A DNA stretch of 64,000 bases from Taenia hydatigena (GCA_036345935.2 JADWOT020000001.1:18681761-18745760), one strand, 5' to 3'; shown: positions 19,816 to 34,859, counted from the stretch's first letter. Program-made: numbers and translations. Notes: generated by a model from the letters alone, not told the origin.

Positions 19816-22800
19816 GATGCAAGTATAAAGCAGCTGCATTTTGGAAGTCTATTTCTCATAATATGATAAAAATCCAAGCAAAAGGTGTAGGCAAAGTCAC
19901 TGATTACTAAATCATATGCAAATATGAAATGTGGTGCACTCCGACGCGACTCTACGCACATGGAATGCATGGCGTTGCGTAAATGCGGAAAGAAGAGAGC
20001 GAATGTTTAGGAGATAGTAAGGTAAAGCATAGAAAGGTAGGGGCAATATAAATATGAGAAATGGAGCTTGTATTTACAAATAAGTTGATATGACCCCATC
20101 ATATATTAGATGATTGAGGGGATTGAATCTCTAATGCGGGACAGCTTTCACGATACGGGCACATTAGCAAGTAACACTAACGCATTAGTTACTGTGCTCC
20201 AACATTATCACAAATGCTATGGACACTTTACCCTTTCCTTTCAGCCAGTGTATCTTTCGCCACATCCCAATAGTCCAATATGATTTGGAGGCAAAAGTTG
20301 GACTCGTAAGCCTCAGTATATTCTCCGTATTGAAGGGTTGCCTTAGTATCACCACCAATAACCTGCTTTTAGTGAGCTGCTTGCGGAGTAGTGGAAGAAA
20401 AAAGGAAGGGATTGCGGAATGAGGGCAAACAAACGGAAATTCGACATACGCCGCTATGTAGAGCGAAGTAATAAAACGGCGCACGGGCAGCATATGAAAG
20501 ATTGCCAATCTGCTAGGGAATGAGGCAATTTTGAGATGAAGTAGAGGGTAATCAAAGGAAGTTTCCTTTGATTTACTTCGTCACGGTTCACATTATCAGC
20601 AATTAAAGCATGACGCTTAATAAAACTCGAAATTTTGTATTAATTTGGGTGGTGTGAACGTCTCGAAGTGCTCCTCTGCGTCTGTTGAAAACGAAGCTTC
20701 CTACTACACAGACGATATGGGCTTCTACAACAGCTGACAATGATTAAAAGCCAAAAGCACATTGTTTTGTGGGTATTATCAAGGCAAGTATGGAGTCAAA
20801 AGAAATGCTAAATGCGTAGTCGATGAGGATTGCTGTGATTTGAAATGTGAAAAGTGAAAAAAGTGAATGAGTGCTAATGATGTCTCTGGTCTAGGTAGTG
20901 CACGCACCAGTGACCTAGTCCGCTTTCAAAATCAGCGCAAAAAGTGGATTGGACCCACTTTATGACAAAGTTGCAGCTGACTGATCAAAATCTTACTGTA
21001 TTGCTGGTTGACTCTCTCAGATCCGAATTCTTTTCAACCCAGTAGCACTAATAATTGGTCTGTAACGTTTAGTCTCATTTTGTTTACAGAAAATTTTTCG
21101 TATTTATATGGCAGTGGCGTTTTTCCTTTCCTTGTTTAGACCGAGTAGAGCTCCTAGCGGTGCAGTAATTAGATTAGTCACTTTTTGCTACAGGTGATGT
21201 GTCCACCTCGACGTATATTAAACACCGTTAGGCCTGAACCACGGCACAGTAAGGCAAGGAGGCAGCGGATGATGAAGCAGAAGAGCGCAGGAATGATTGA
21301 TAACGGATTAGCATTTTAGGCACTGCAGCACAAAAATTAGACTAGGAACTGTCCTAACAATACGGGCCTTATTTGGGAACAAATTACTTTATTTCTGACA
21401 TATTTGGAACAAAGAAAATACTCATAGCACCACCGAAGGCAATTCGGACGACACAAATATGATCAGTTTCCCATTAACTTGCAGCACTCTATTGGATACA
21501 ACCAGCGAAGGAAGTGTGTAGAACTGATCACAGTAAACAGCCTGATTGCAGAAATCTAATTTCGTAGTACACCCCATGCCATCATGATGCGTTAAGGAAA
21601 TTTGAAGAAAATGAATAAACAATCGTAAGTGAAAAGAAAATTAAGCATTGGTTTTGAAGCTGATGGAAAGATTCTACATGGTTGTTGCAGCTATTTAAGT
21701 ACAACAATGTGATTAGGGTGAATTTACAAATTAATGACTACCGAATATTCTCATCAGTGTGTATGAATGAGAAGAGCAGTTTCTGTACAAGATAGATGCT
21801 AGATAAGTGGTAGTTTGGTTTAAGGATGTAACTGCTAGCGCTCAGCGATCCATCTAATGTTTCCTAGTTTGATAAACTCTGCTATACCGCATTGCACATT
21901 AGGCGTCTGATAACTCACAGTTACTATTCTTAGGAAAATGGTAGCATAAAACTGAATATTCACGACCAAGGTTAAAACTTGCATGAACTACTCACCAAAT
22001 GCGTATTGTAAGCACTAGCATATTTCACTCACCAAACATAATTTTAAGTAGTGGCACATCGCCAAGTCCTTTTACATGGATGGATGCCTGGCAATTGATT
22101 ACGCTTACTAGGAGAACATCTTTGGCCGTAATTTATGCCAAAAAACTGCGTAAAATGGGCAGGGAGCGGACTTGATTTCAAGTATCCATTAGGAGTGCTA
22201 GAACCATTTTACTAAAGTGGTAAGACGAATAAATTGGCTAACCGAAGAAGTCGTTAGCTGATTTAAGGCTTGTGAGATGAGTAGGCTCCTGCGAATTTCT
22301 ACACTGGGGTGGTTGTGAAAAATATGCCATATCCTGCTAAAATATCTATACCTTATAAAGGAACAAATATTGCGCTTTTTATTAGCCTTGGGAATGACCA
22401 TAGATCCTTTGATACTTATAATATAACAATCAAACGTGACTTGAATAGACATGCTTAATCTACTACATTGCTTTGCAAAGTTATGGCCTGCAACTTCCAA
22501 GAAAACTGTGAATGATGCGCTACGATTGGATCGGTGCAAATTATGCCGCACTTTCAACGCTACCTATTAATGCACTCTTGCCAACACACTCGCTATCAAT
22601 TTTTTTGTTTCGTCTGTTTACGAAATGCTTCACTACTAGATAATGAGAGGCTCCAGGATGGTAAAGCAACCGATCGCAAACACAGGAAGTAGTGATTAAC
22701 TGAAAAAGATGATAACCTTATACTGAAGATGGCAGCATTGACAACTAAAAAAACCAAAATGCGACTTTACAGAAGCTTGTGTGAGTGAGTGATTTCTAGA

Positions 22801-25430
22801 TGTCACGTAGTTTTGATGACACAAATGCCGGTTGGCACGCCGAATAAGCTACGCTTGCTGTTTGGTCGTTGGTTGGTTACCGATCCTCCAAGTGAGAAAG
22901 GTAATGACAAGAGGATTATGCACTTTGTGTTGCGATGAAAAAGCAGGTGATATCCCTACAGTGGGGTTTGCTAGCCTGCTAAATTGCTAACGCATGGACC
23001 ACTGGCTGGCTGGTAAGCTAAATAACAAGCAAGCTAAACTACCCAGTTATCCAGTCGGAGAAATAGGCAGCTAATCATGGAATGCATAATAACTACTTTG
23101 ACTTCTGACCTGCCTGACATTGAGCTAGATGACCAGCCATATAACAAGTCCACATTCTAGTCAACACAAACGTTGCCTGACCCTCTCCTTGCTTGCCACT
23201 ACTCCACCATAAAGCAATCTGGGAGGCGTGTAAGCTGTTGTTCAGAGCACTCTCTTCAATCTATTTTGGAATCCATATTTGCATACTGTGTGAGACACTC
23301 GTTGGGATATTGATAAAACCAAACAAAAGATGCATTGCGGGACCCTACGCAGACATGGACTGTACAACGTGACGCAGTCTCTTCACATCGTGTAGAGCAT
23401 ATCGGGATGGCATCGTGCGTTTCGAGCCACCCTAATTCCTAATCGGCCATTGTTGACGAGCGAGGAGGTGTGAACAAGAAACAGCCCATTTGCGCTTCCC
23501 AGTCACTTCCATCATTAATGGCTCATTGGCCATTTTTATTGCTACAGGGTAGATACCAGCAATACCGCTCTGGGAAGGTATCTACCAAAAGGAGGCAAGC
23601 GACGGCATAAACTGGATCGAGGAGATCGAGGTGCTTAAGCACTCGGAGTATCCACAACCCCCTCCCCTTTAAGGAATGAATAGGATATGAGCCACTCGCA
23701 GACGCAAACACCATGTAGCAGTAATGAAGAGTCCTGCTTACGATTCGCAGGCATCATTGACATCATCACAGTTATCTTCCTTGCTTCATCGGAGCGTTGG
23801 CGGCAAGCTTGAAACGCTCAAAGCTACTCCCTACTAATTCTCTTCTCCATATTATCTGTGGCTTCTTATGTTCCCGCTAAATCCAAAGCGTATGCTTAGG
23901 ACCAAAGCGGGCCACTAATAATTTTAGTATTTAAGAACCGATGACCTTTCTTCAGCCCCTACCCGCATCTGCTTACGTTTATTGCACAATTTTAAGTAAT
24001 TTTTTGCCACATTCGGTGTCTCTATTCCACCATAATGTGAACAGATTCAGGTTAAAGGTGATAGTACAAACAGTGGTTGTTTGGGTGGGATTTAGGAGCG
24101 CGAAGGACGACCATTTCATTGCATTGTCATATTCTCCACACATTTACGCGATCGCCAAAGTAAATGAGCTACAGATTAATGCTGTTGTCAAAACATTTGT
24201 TTGCTACGGCAGTGTGTTAAATGGTCTGTTACGTTGATACCGATGGAGTCTGATTAATGGGGTCTGATTTGTGTCAACATTCCCCTAACTCTATTAAGTC
24301 AATGTGCAGTCTCGGTCGTCCATACGGAACGGCTTTACGACATAGAGTCGTTTCATTCGATCATGGGTCCGCCATGGAGAAATAAAAGGCGTCAGCAGAA
24401 AGAATGAGGGAGAGATGGAGGTCGTGTAATTCTGCCTCTCTTCCTAAAAGCTCTCTAGGAGAGTAGCGGACAGCAAACAAAGAGAACTTCGCTACGAAGA
24501 GAGTTGTCGTCTACCCCCTTGCAAAAGAGGAGTAATTGTGGCAGAGTTACCCTAATCATTGCGCGCTGCTATGCATGCAACGCAAGTGATTTTTAGCTTC
24601 TGGCAGAACGGGACCACCAACAACACTCAAGGCGGTTCATTTAACTGCTCCTAAAAGTAATTGTTCTTGCTTTTAGTGCAAAATTTTGCCTTTACGAGTG
24701 CTTCGTCACACTAGATGCCGACGAATAAGGAGGACGGTGGTGAGTTGCACTGTTGACGCCATTTCACCACAATTTGCGGCGAATACTTCTCGGGGAAGGA
24801 CTTACGCCTAATCCACCAACGCAGAAAGGTGAAGGTGGCTAAAAGAAAGTCCACAAACGTTGCATCAATGTGTATTACAAAGACGGTTGAATAGATAGTC
24901 AGCCAGTCTCCTTGCCGGATGGCAAGATTTGCCTCTATTAAATAAAAGGACGTTCTTGATGTGTAGAAGTGTGGGACAGATTGTTTAATTCGTGATCATT
25001 ATTTGGCAAGCCAATTCTATCAGTCGCCATAATGGATGGGTAGGATGATTAGACTGCTCAACGACGGTGTCAACTATTATTTGCCAGGAGAGAGCACCCA
25101 CATAGTGATGCAGACACTCCGCTGTCTAGTAGACCAGTCTCGACAGAAGGAGACGATGTTGTAGTGCGGATGTATTAAATATCGCCGGAAGAGGATGCGG
25201 AGTACCAACCTCTGCACGGTTCCGGTGCACGAGGGCTTCCATTCACCTTCTTATTGCCAACTTACAGCCAAAGGCAAAAACTCGTCTGGAAAGTGGGATA
25301 GATATGCCAATAATGGATAAAACATTCTCTGAGGGTTGAAGTTTTACAATATTATGAAGGTGTCAGGCCTCTTCTGTGTCTAACGGCATCATAGACATTG
25401 GTGCAAGCAGTTCTTTAAGAGTGCTCCACA
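19816..25430. other. Intergenic, no gene recognised
   Basis: About 5.6 kb with only short frames; the longest (22198-22557 and 20185-20508, both -) lack any recognisable domain. The last kilobase (about 24.4-25.4 kb) lies where the protease, reverse transcriptase and RNase H of the retrotransposon at 25.4 kb would be expected, but I cannot recognise their motifs. Confidence 0.45.
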
Positions 25431-25439
25431 AGTAACTGG

Positions 25440-25995
25440 ACCAATTGGGTGATGCAAAACTTGCGGCACCAAAGGCGCTTTTAAAGGGCCTGATATCACA
25501 GCGATCGCATCGCTCCAACCTACGTCTGAAGGGGTCCCAGTGGGAAGAATTGACAATGATATCGTAGGTCCTCTACCATCGCTCTATCGAGGCAATCTTG
25601 ATATGATAGACTGCTTACGAAAGTGACGGAAATTAAATCTATGCATGCACAAATCATTAGATTGGTCACTTCAGCTTTTGCCATCAAAAGGGACGGGATT
25701 TTCCGGTATAGTGAGCTATTCGGTTGATAGCAATCAGAAACGTAACTGCAAAGACATTCACATAAATCTGCGGAGAAACGAGCAGGTAAAGTGCAAAAAT
25801 CGCACTCTTGTCAAACTATCGAATGCGCGAAATGGCATGACTGGGATCTAGAAGTAGGACGCATCCTGTACTTGTCAAACCAGTCTGATATTCTGAAGAT
25901 CGAGGAGGAAGAGGAAAACGGCGCACCTGCTACGCACTTTTCCATAAGGAAAATTTTACGAAATCGCGTTATCCAATGCGGAGTAAAATGAAATC
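25440..25995 (+). mobile_element. Ty3/gypsy-type retrotransposon integrase relic
   Basis: The + strand reads, with frameshifts, as a retroelement integrase. CKTCGTKGAFKG (25453 on) is the end of the HHCC zinc finger. ASLQPTSEGVPVGRID and NDIVGPLPSLYRGN (about 25495-25602) match the xPLQPxxxPxxRxxxDIVGPLPxxxxGN start of the catalytic core. LTKVTEI in the next frame matches the DxFTKWxE strand. DSNQKRNCKD (25726) matches SDQGRNFE, with the second catalytic Asp displaced. NARNGMTGI (25822) matches the PQSNGMVER motif before the third acidic residue. WDLEVGRILYLSNQ (about 25845-25890) matches the WDxxLPxILLAYN segment. One stop and at least two frameshifts make it inactive. No LTRs were found, and only the integrase part is recognisable. 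Confidence 0.7.
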
Positions 25996-25999
25996 AAAA

Positions 26000-28900
26000 G
26001 TGCTGCAAACAGATGACTGAGAATGTTTTTGTTTGCTCAAATTTGTGGCTGATAATGAAGTAACTTAGTTTGCTCTTCTCCCTCCCACGCCTCGTTGTAA
26101 ATTTTATCCAACTTCATTCTGTGGTCGACGGGTCAGAGCAAATGATGACAAATGTAGTGGAGCAAGTTCTAGGAGACGACGAATTAGAAGAGACGCGTCG
26201 ATTAGCTATTGTTGCATCCCTGTGAGATTAGTTCAAACTGGTTTGCTGACAAAAAGCCTAGTTTAGATTCACTTGTTTTCCAAGGCAATGTAAAGGCGCA
26301 CACCTTACAATCTGCATCAGTTTACCCACCATCCTAAAAAATTAACATCTGTTCGTGATTGCAGCCACCCTCCACATTCTATACTGCATTATTAACACCT
26401 TCTTCACACATGTCACAGGGTGCTTCTCTATTCCAATTTAATCGTGCTCCAATTACGGCATTCAAAATTCCAACAGATTCATCATTTGTGATTTCATGTA
26501 AACAAGACAAAATTATGCAAAATAATAAGACTGCTAAAATTGTTTTCTGATGCGGTGTTGTCAGGATCCCTCCATGTCCTTCCAGACACTTTGAAGTAAC
26601 ACTAGAAGATCTCAGTTGGTCGATGGGCTTTGCCAATTGGCTGGATAAAAGAAGTGATCATACCTAACTAGTGATCCCTCGTCACCTCAATTAGGCTTCA
26701 TTCAAGCAGGTGTTTTCAGATTTTACATAATAATGTCTCAGGTAGGTCTCATTAAATGAGTCCGTTGCAAGACTCTACCATGCCCTTTTGATGTTCATTT
26801 TCTCTGCGAATGCCACTAGAAGTTATCAGTAAAAGCACTGTTTTTAGGAGGGAACAGCCAATGCACAAACGCACCTAGCTTCTTGGATTCATGAGACTGA
26901 TAATGAATGTAGCCTGAATTGCATGAAATAAGTGGATGGGTTCATCTGTCGGATGCTTTTTGATGAAGGAAATCATATTTTTCGCAATGGCGTTGGTAAT
27001 GCAGCAACGCGTTACGAAGAAGAAGAACATGCGGATTTTATTCATAGTCAGATAATCGGCCTGATATAAAGCGAATGTCGAGGTTGCTGATCATAACCCG
27101 CAGAGAAGTGTCCAATACACAATGCAGAACGTGGTAATCTGTTTTAACCCATCATTCAACGCGCACTCGCAAAGCAGCCTTGACTGGAAACTACCTTTCA
27201 ATGCGCTCAAATCAACGTTATGGTGCTTAATTATTTTGGCATCAGCACTGAATCGCCGATCGTTGCATTTGTTAACGCTTCTCCTCAGTAGTATTACAAT
27301 ACTTACTCGTCTTGTTTCAGTAACAGCGACCACCTCTGCTTTCATTGTCGACATGTTACCATTCAATTCCCTTTAGTTTTGACACAGACAGCTCGCTGAT
27401 CATTAAGTGCAGAAGGCTGCATAATGCGAATCCATATATTTTAATCGTGCATAAGATTTTTTGTGAAAATTACTCCCAAATAAATAATTGTTATTAAAAT
27501 TCTTATCCTTATCACATAGAGGCAGGTACGTAAGATCAAAAAGTGTCACCGTTTTTTGCAAATCCACGATCTCAAATATTCTGAAGGTACTACAGGAATT
27601 GAAGGTGCTCAAGAGGTTCGACTGCCTGACACTCTTGGTTGCTGTAGATGAGAGCAGTGTACGAGCCTCTCATCTTGTACAGCTATTTCATTGAGGATAT
27701 TGATGTGGCCTTCAGTTTGGAATTAAAAGCACGCTTATAACCTCCCAATCCTGTTCCCAGTTTCCCGTTGTTATAAGGTAAATATCTCGACCAACCGGTA
27801 AGTCTAAGTCTGTCCTAGGTTTGTTATGGCATCCACCAGCCTGGTAGTAGTGTTTAATTCAATCCCGAAAGATAGGGTAAATAAGGGAGCAGGTAAGGTG
27901 GAAGGGCTTGTATACCACCTGTGTGAGGGCTAGAAGGCAAAGAACACAGAGTAGTGTAATTACTCATGCAATAATTCAGGACGGTGTAACTTCAGGGGAG
28001 GCAGAAAAGTAATTTGTTCTTCTGCCTTACTAGGCGCATAATTTCTCCCAATCCGAACTCATATTCGGATGGTTGATGTGAAGAATTCTGGAGCATTATA
28101 CCTCCACACATATCAGTTTTCGAGTGAATATTGCCTCATCATGATGATTTTCTTACTTACTCTAAGGAATACTGATGGCTGCCTTCATTTTTACTCATTT
28201 GTGAGTCAATTACCGACCTCATCATTTACACCTTTACTTGCTGGAAATGGCGTCGATGGGTGGGTAGGTGATGACTACAAGGCTACCATACACAATAATT
28301 TTATCAGCAAAAACTTTTTCAAATTAAACCACCCATTAACTTCATTGATGCGCAAGTTGCAGACGCTTTAAAAAACTTTCCATGCTTAGCGTTCTCTCAA
28401 ATACAATGCCATGTGTGACCGCAGACATTGTTGCTTTACCATTAGAGGTGGCTTTGTAAACAAGCGTGCTACTGGGACTTTGCGGCAGTCACATTTCATT
28501 GCGGTCGCGCAGTACCATAATTTTGATACAATCATTACATCTTTTCATTCTTTTGAGACAGTTACGCTTTCAAGTCCCAAATAAAGACGGATGCAAATAA
28601 TGCAACAGCTTTGAGTCAAATTTTAGTTCGCTTTAATGGTTCTAGAACAGAAGGTTATTGCCAATCCGAAGTACTTTAATGATAGTGGAAGTGAAGGAAA
28701 GAATAAGCTAATTATTAATTGCTCTATGATAAGATATCGAATTCACTGCTTAGACATTGGGTTAAACAAACCGTAATTTTGGTCCATGTTGGTTGCTACT
28801 TAACTGTTAAGGCCTATTCCATGCGAGTATTTTAAACACAATCCAAAGCTCACCACTTCATGATACCTGAGAATTTAGACAGAAGGTATTAGGATATCTG

Positions 28901-31900
28901 AGCTGCCCAACATAAACCAGCGTTTGTCTTTAGAATTCACTATGGATTTAAGCGGTGGCTGATGCGTTTCCTTAAGCGAAATCTTTCTCTAATGTGTGAT
29001 AGTAAAGTTTTCGACTCGTGTTGTAAGTAGTGCTCATCGCTCCTAGGGTTGATTTATCTTTTAAGCTGTTCCGTGATAAGGTATTCGAGGTTAGGCCTTT
29101 TACGCGTGGTAGAAAATTTTCACGAATGGCCACTCGAGGCCGCAGGCTGAAACTCACTACGGCGTATAAAATCACTGATAGGCATAACAATGCCCTTTTA
29201 ACGTTAATCTCATGCATAAGTTCTGCTCAAGATGAGCGCCGTATCATTGATAATGCTTGAAGTCTTTCATCATAGATATGGATATCTGTGACCCCAACAT
29301 TCTCGTAAATGACAACTCATCTCCACATGCTGTTCCATAAGTTCACTTTCACTACTGTTGTCCACATTAACGGACCTGGTTTAACTTAGATTGCCTTTGC
29401 TTGACTGAACTAGAACGCAATTGATTGATCCCTCATATGTCCAGCGGGTACTGATGCAAACCAGAGCGCATTTGCCACTTGCCAATATGAGCTCCACCAC
29501 CCTTGTTGCACTCATTATTAAGCACCAGTGTTCGATTTTTTAAACTTGCCTCGGACATTCATCCTAATGACACCTTCTTTGCTCCAAATGAGCCTTCGCT
29601 TTTGATGCGGGGATTTCGACTTTCAAATCGAAAACACGGGCACTGTGCATTTCCATCTCCACATTGACAAAAGAGTTCATAACTGATTTACTGCCATTCC
29701 TACTATAAAAAAGAACAAAGGAAGAAAAATTTTCGATTAATGTTCTTCTACTATCTTGGAAGAGCATGTGGTGTCGCTCGAAGAGATGGAGCGGAACCAC
29801 ACATTCTTTGCGAGCAACGTGGATTTCAACAGAGCCAAGATCGCGGCGCTGCAACTTGCTAGAGATGTGAGATGGCAAAGAACGACACAAACACCTTCTT
29901 CGCTGCCCATCACTAGCTAAACGAAAAGGAAGTGCACAGATATTCTCAAGAAAATCCACTCCTCTATCCGTATCCTTATGATAACCATCGTGCAACCACT
30001 TAAGGGCGGACAGCAAAGTCTGGTCCACGTCTGAATGCAAGGTGACGCCATTTAAAATAGCGTCTCTATTTTAAGTGAATAGTTACATAAATGTGGGTGC
30101 TCAACTAGGGTTGGAAATCGTACCCAGTGCTACCATGGAGCCACTAGAATGGTGGCATGAATGATTATGCATTTGCACAGTATTTTAAAATATACACTGC
30201 GACCCATTTTTAGCAAGGATGAGGTAGACAGCGGATCTTGGTAGTGCCTTGATAGACAATCTGCAGCCACTCAAATGTACTGACCTAACAAAATTTATGG
30301 ATAGGAAGTATACATCGAGTTTTAAAGATTTTTTGATTCCTATTCAGACTTACGGACGAAGAGTGTCACTTAATGGACCAAACATTTACTGCGTTTAAGA
30401 GGAGGAACCTTCGTAGCCACGTAGCAAATGGGCAAGTCTCTTTGTAGGTAAGAGAAGACATGCCTCTACCATCATTCTTTCTCAATTCCTTGCCTCCAGA
30501 GATATGGACATGCTGGTAATAGATGTTACGATGTCACATTTCAGCTTCAACTACTGTGAGTAAAGTCCGCAAAAATAGCTGAATTGCTAAGGATCTTCGT
30601 CGTCTGCGCCTAAATTCAATGATTCGATCTGCTTTATGCAGTTCGTGTAGAACTATGACTTGTAAAACTGACGCGATAGTTTGTGCTTTCAACTTTAGGT
30701 AACGCGTGAGACAGCCATCTCAGTTGTGGTGTGCGAATGCGACCTTTTGACAACATTTTCGGCCGGATTTAACTCCCTCAAGGCAGTGAGGTCACTTCCT
30801 TAAAGCGTTTTGCATAAAATGGTCTTGAAAAATTTTTCACAGTTGATTGCCCTAGGCTTAAGAATTGCAGGGCCCTGTTCAGTCAACTTGAAAATTCGGT
30901 GTTATGCGATCCGAGTGAAATAGTGTTGGAATTCCTAAGAAAATGTGTTCTGAATTTTACAATATGGAGCCTCTTCTTTGGTGATAATTAGTAAACCAAA
31001 ATCGTTTTCATGCAAAATAATGGTTAATAAGAGCGATAAATGCAGAAAACGACTAGGTTTCTCATTTTACTGATGACAATAATTTTAAATTTTCTGATTA
31101 TTTGTCTAAGTATTTCTAAAGCATTTCTACTGTGGTGCATGTCATTTGCTTCACACGTTTGTTCACAAGCGATGGGCAAAAATTTCTCCCAAATTATAAG
31201 AAAATTTTTAAGTATAACACAACCTTGAAAGAATCCAGATGACACCGAATAAATGACCGGTTGAGTTTGTTAAAGAATCGGCAGCTGATTACGAAGGATT
31301 AGTAAAACATCCCACGCTAGTGATAATTCAGCATCCTAATGAGGCGTTAGAAGCTAAAATTTCAACTATCTCTTTAAAAATGATTCGTCAAGTTGTGCCA
31401 CTTAAAAAGGGTACAGATGCAGCGTGTTTTCACGCATCCAAGCAAAAGTCACGACTAGGGAACCCCACCGAAATACCAGAAAATCTTTCGGAGGTAAAGA
31501 ACAAATGTGAAATTGGAGGCATCTTTCAACTCAAGGCTTCCACATCGTCGTTAGTGGTAAACGGTCAAATGCAACCACTAGTGCTGGAAGAAAGATAGCC
31601 AAAGAGGAATCCAGTGGCAATTCTAAATACCCGCTTTTTGAGGACTCAGCAGTAGCAAGGAATTGAAGGATGCAAGTGATGCAGGAAGTGGAGGACTAGA
31701 ATAACACGTTTCGCAAGCTGCCCCACCACCTCCGAGTCTTGTGTTCTGTTTATCACCACCGCATCCTCATTTCCCTTTTTATTTAGCCTTCTAACACTAG
31801 AAAGCTAAACGGAGAAATATTTTGCCTCGACTTCATTTGAGAAAAAAGACTTGAAATTTCCGTCTATGTGTGCCTTCGTGCAGGGATTCGAATGCCATTT

Positions 31901-34850
31901 TCTCGCTACCACCAAAATGTTACACCTGTGGTTCGGGAATTTGAAATGAGACCGCGGGAGCACAACTTTTTAATGCGGTTCCACTAAGAGCGGCCACTGG
32001 AACACTCGGTTATAAAATTGAAAAAGTAATGTTCAATCTGGAAAGGATGGCTTTAAAGGACGGGTGAAGAACCAAACACTAGAGCACATTACTGATAATA
32101 CCACTGTTAAAAACCTCTATTGAATGTTCTCAAACAGACCAAACCAAGCAGCATCGAGCTGATTAAATAGGAATAATACCCCACCCTATAAAGCGAATGC
32201 TTCGCTTGCTAATCTCATTTTGCTGGCATTTTTATCTAAAAGGGAAGAACAATGAAGAAAGTGACTTGAAATGGGCAGCTCTTTTAAAGGCATCCTTTCA
32301 CATTTCACTCTTCTTTTGTCCTTCGTTGGCGAATTACTTCTAAACAGACATCAAATGTGGCCATTTTCAGGGTCATCAAGTCTTTCCATTTCAAACATCA
32401 TTTATTGCTCTTTGCCGGTATATCCAAATCAGAATACGTCAGCCTATACCTTTCTACCACAACACACCTAATTACCCTTTCCAATTGCTAAATTCTGCGT
32501 CTCTATCATCAGAGTCGTCTTATCACCCACTGTTCCCATAATTATGGCCAACACACTACACTGCAGCACATTGCGCTACACGGCTCACATTCATCTTCCT
32601 CTTCCCAACCGAGCGATATTACGGTGACACTGACGCCGAATCGACCATCCCTCGGAATAAGTAGGACACTCACATGCAGATGCCTTATCATTCATCTGAT
32701 CCTACGCGCACCTAAAACATCTACGATACGAGTTCCTATCCTCCACGCCAGCATCGGCTTCAATGCGTAGCTGATATCACCACGTAGCTGCAGTGTGCTC
32801 CGCTTCATTTATCAACCCGTGCCATTTCAGTGTTCCTGCAACCACAACAGTTTATTAATTGGATAGCACCGCATTCTTCAATCCTACTTCTGATGGCATT
32901 CTACCCCTAAGCTACATCTGCAAATTAAACTATCACTCTCCACCAGCATGGCAGAGGGCATTAATCGACACAGAAGTTCTTCGTACCACCGCGAACTTAA
33001 TGAGTCAAACAATAGCGCATTCTTCAACACAATCTCACACTTGTGCCAGTATCAATGTTCAGTCAATATGAAACGGACATGTCATACATGAGAGATGAAT
33101 GGACTAGGCGGTTAAAGTGCACGGCTTTTAGCCAAGCCAGAGGTTTCAGAGAGCGATCTCAGTCAGCTATCTTTAGGAGGCCAAGATGCTCATGGTGATT
33201 GTATTCACCACTTCACTGAGAGGACTACAGTGACAATGTTGAGATTCGAAGAAAAGTGATTCCCATGTAGGTCTCGTGATTAAAGGCATTGCATCATTCA
33301 ACCGTGATTTTTGAACAGTGCGAAGATGAGACGGTAAGTGTTAAGACATTGTAGAACCCGTATTTACTGAAGCCTATTGCCCAAGTTGATCAGACCTGTG
33401 CTAACGCAGCTCGAGATCACCTCGGTGAAGCGAATTGGCAAACAGCAACCACTGTCTCAAAATCTGATTGCACTTTCTTAAAACTATATTTGTCTAAGCA
33501 CTCAAATAAAACAAGTGGGAGTGGAAAAATGCACTCCACACACTTTTGCGTGGAGTCCTAAAAGCCAACATGAACGTAACATGGAAAGCTCGCTCAACCA
33601 GGCCACTACTCATCCATCGCGCGCACACGAATGCAGGGTCAGTATTCCAAGTTCATTGATAAAATAGTTAGGCGAAAATAAATAATCTAATCACTCAGCC
33701 CACAGCCGAACCGGAAAAATCGACAACTACTATTGACACCATCGGCCAAATTTGGACACCACTAGTGCATTCTTTCAAGGGGAGAAACTCAGTGATTGCC
33801 GAAAACTACTCCCAATATCCTTTTTTTGTAGATATACCGTCACAATTCATCACTCATTTCCAAAACGGTGTAATATTGATGCTAACTCTTACTTTTCGGG
33901 CCACTTTGTCATCTGAACATTGTGGACGATAACATGACTCACCACTTCCCCCTCCTTCTCCCTTTTATCGCCCTTCCCACTGCCACCCACCCAAAGGTTT
34001 AGCTTTGTGGTACCACCTTGTGTGGCACTTGCATTGTCCAATGGACACGGCAATGGATTTTACTAGGCTCGGACCCTTTTTAACAAAAAGAAACCCTTCG
34101 CTACCGTCCATTTGTGCTGCGTTGAGTGGGTCGACCTCAGTCCAGTCCCTACAGTACACCACACTCACATACTCGTGCACACACAAAGCATATTCCTACG
34201 GATTTGAAGTGGTCCCTGTTCCAAAAGTCCAGGATTGGCAGTCGGTAGCCGGGAGCTAAATAGTGGCTGCATCCTTTGAGAACAGCCAGTGATGCCTTTA
34301 ATTACCACCCGTCAAAAGTCAGTCGCTCAGTTAGCAATCTAAGATAAATGTGACATTCCTGTAAAGTACGAGAAGGAGGGGAAGAAGATTACAGACTAAG
34401 AACGGGTAGAGAAGGACTGTGACAACAATTATCACATCAGTCCAGGTGTTCCGATGACCTCACAATGCTAGAACACCATGTAGGCGCACAGAACAAAGAG
34501 ATTGCCTTTGAGATAGCCCAAAGATACAATTGGAGCTGTAGGTCGCATGTGATCAGGGAATCGGACGCGAAAAGTGCCAATAAACACAAAACTTGTAAGA
34601 ATGGAACAGTTACGATTAAAATAATTCTTAAGCACCCTTTTTCACTCCAAAATCATTGTCTGGGGTCATCATCCCTCACACAAGCATGAAGACGAAAATA
34701 CGAACAGAAGAAATGGTTTTGGAAAATGGAACAAGGGCAGAGCGTGGTCTTACCAAATAGCCCAAATATGCCCAACTGACGCAACCAATAGCAAAATCCG
34801 AAGGGATTCATCTAGAACACACGTGGCTCCTGGCTTTGCCTAATCTTAGG
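26000..34850. other. Intergenic, no gene recognised
   Basis: Nearly 9 kb without a domain I recognise. It includes one long unassigned frame (29564-30066, -) listed separately. From about 32.46 to 34.2 kb the + strand is richer in C and poor in G, similar to 17.7-19.0 kb, but without a convincing poly(A) signal or exon. Confidence 0.4.
29564..30066 (-). CDS. Unassigned open frame (about 168 codons)
   Basis: One of the longest stop-free frames in the window. It opens after a stop near 30068 and has no ATG near its start (the first start-like codon is TTG at 30040), so it would have to be an internal exon. Composition is protein-like and mixed (LLSALKWLHDGYHKDTD; SVMNSFVNVEMEMHSARVFD), with no membrane segment, cysteine pattern or domain I can name. 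A frame this long is expected once or twice by chance in 64 kb over six frames, so it may not be real. Confidence 0.2.
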
Positions 34851-34859
34851 AGAAGGAAT

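Noticed and set aside
23270..23400. Third copy of the kinase-relic flank (ccctacgcagacatggac)
   Set aside because: Only about 20 bases resemble copies B1 and K1, and no kinase motif follows on the - strand.
31875..31905. tRNA-like T-arm (gattcgaatgcc region)
   Set aside because: No matching acceptor stem, D-arm or anticodon arm on either strand. The same holds for a similar sequence at about 37475.
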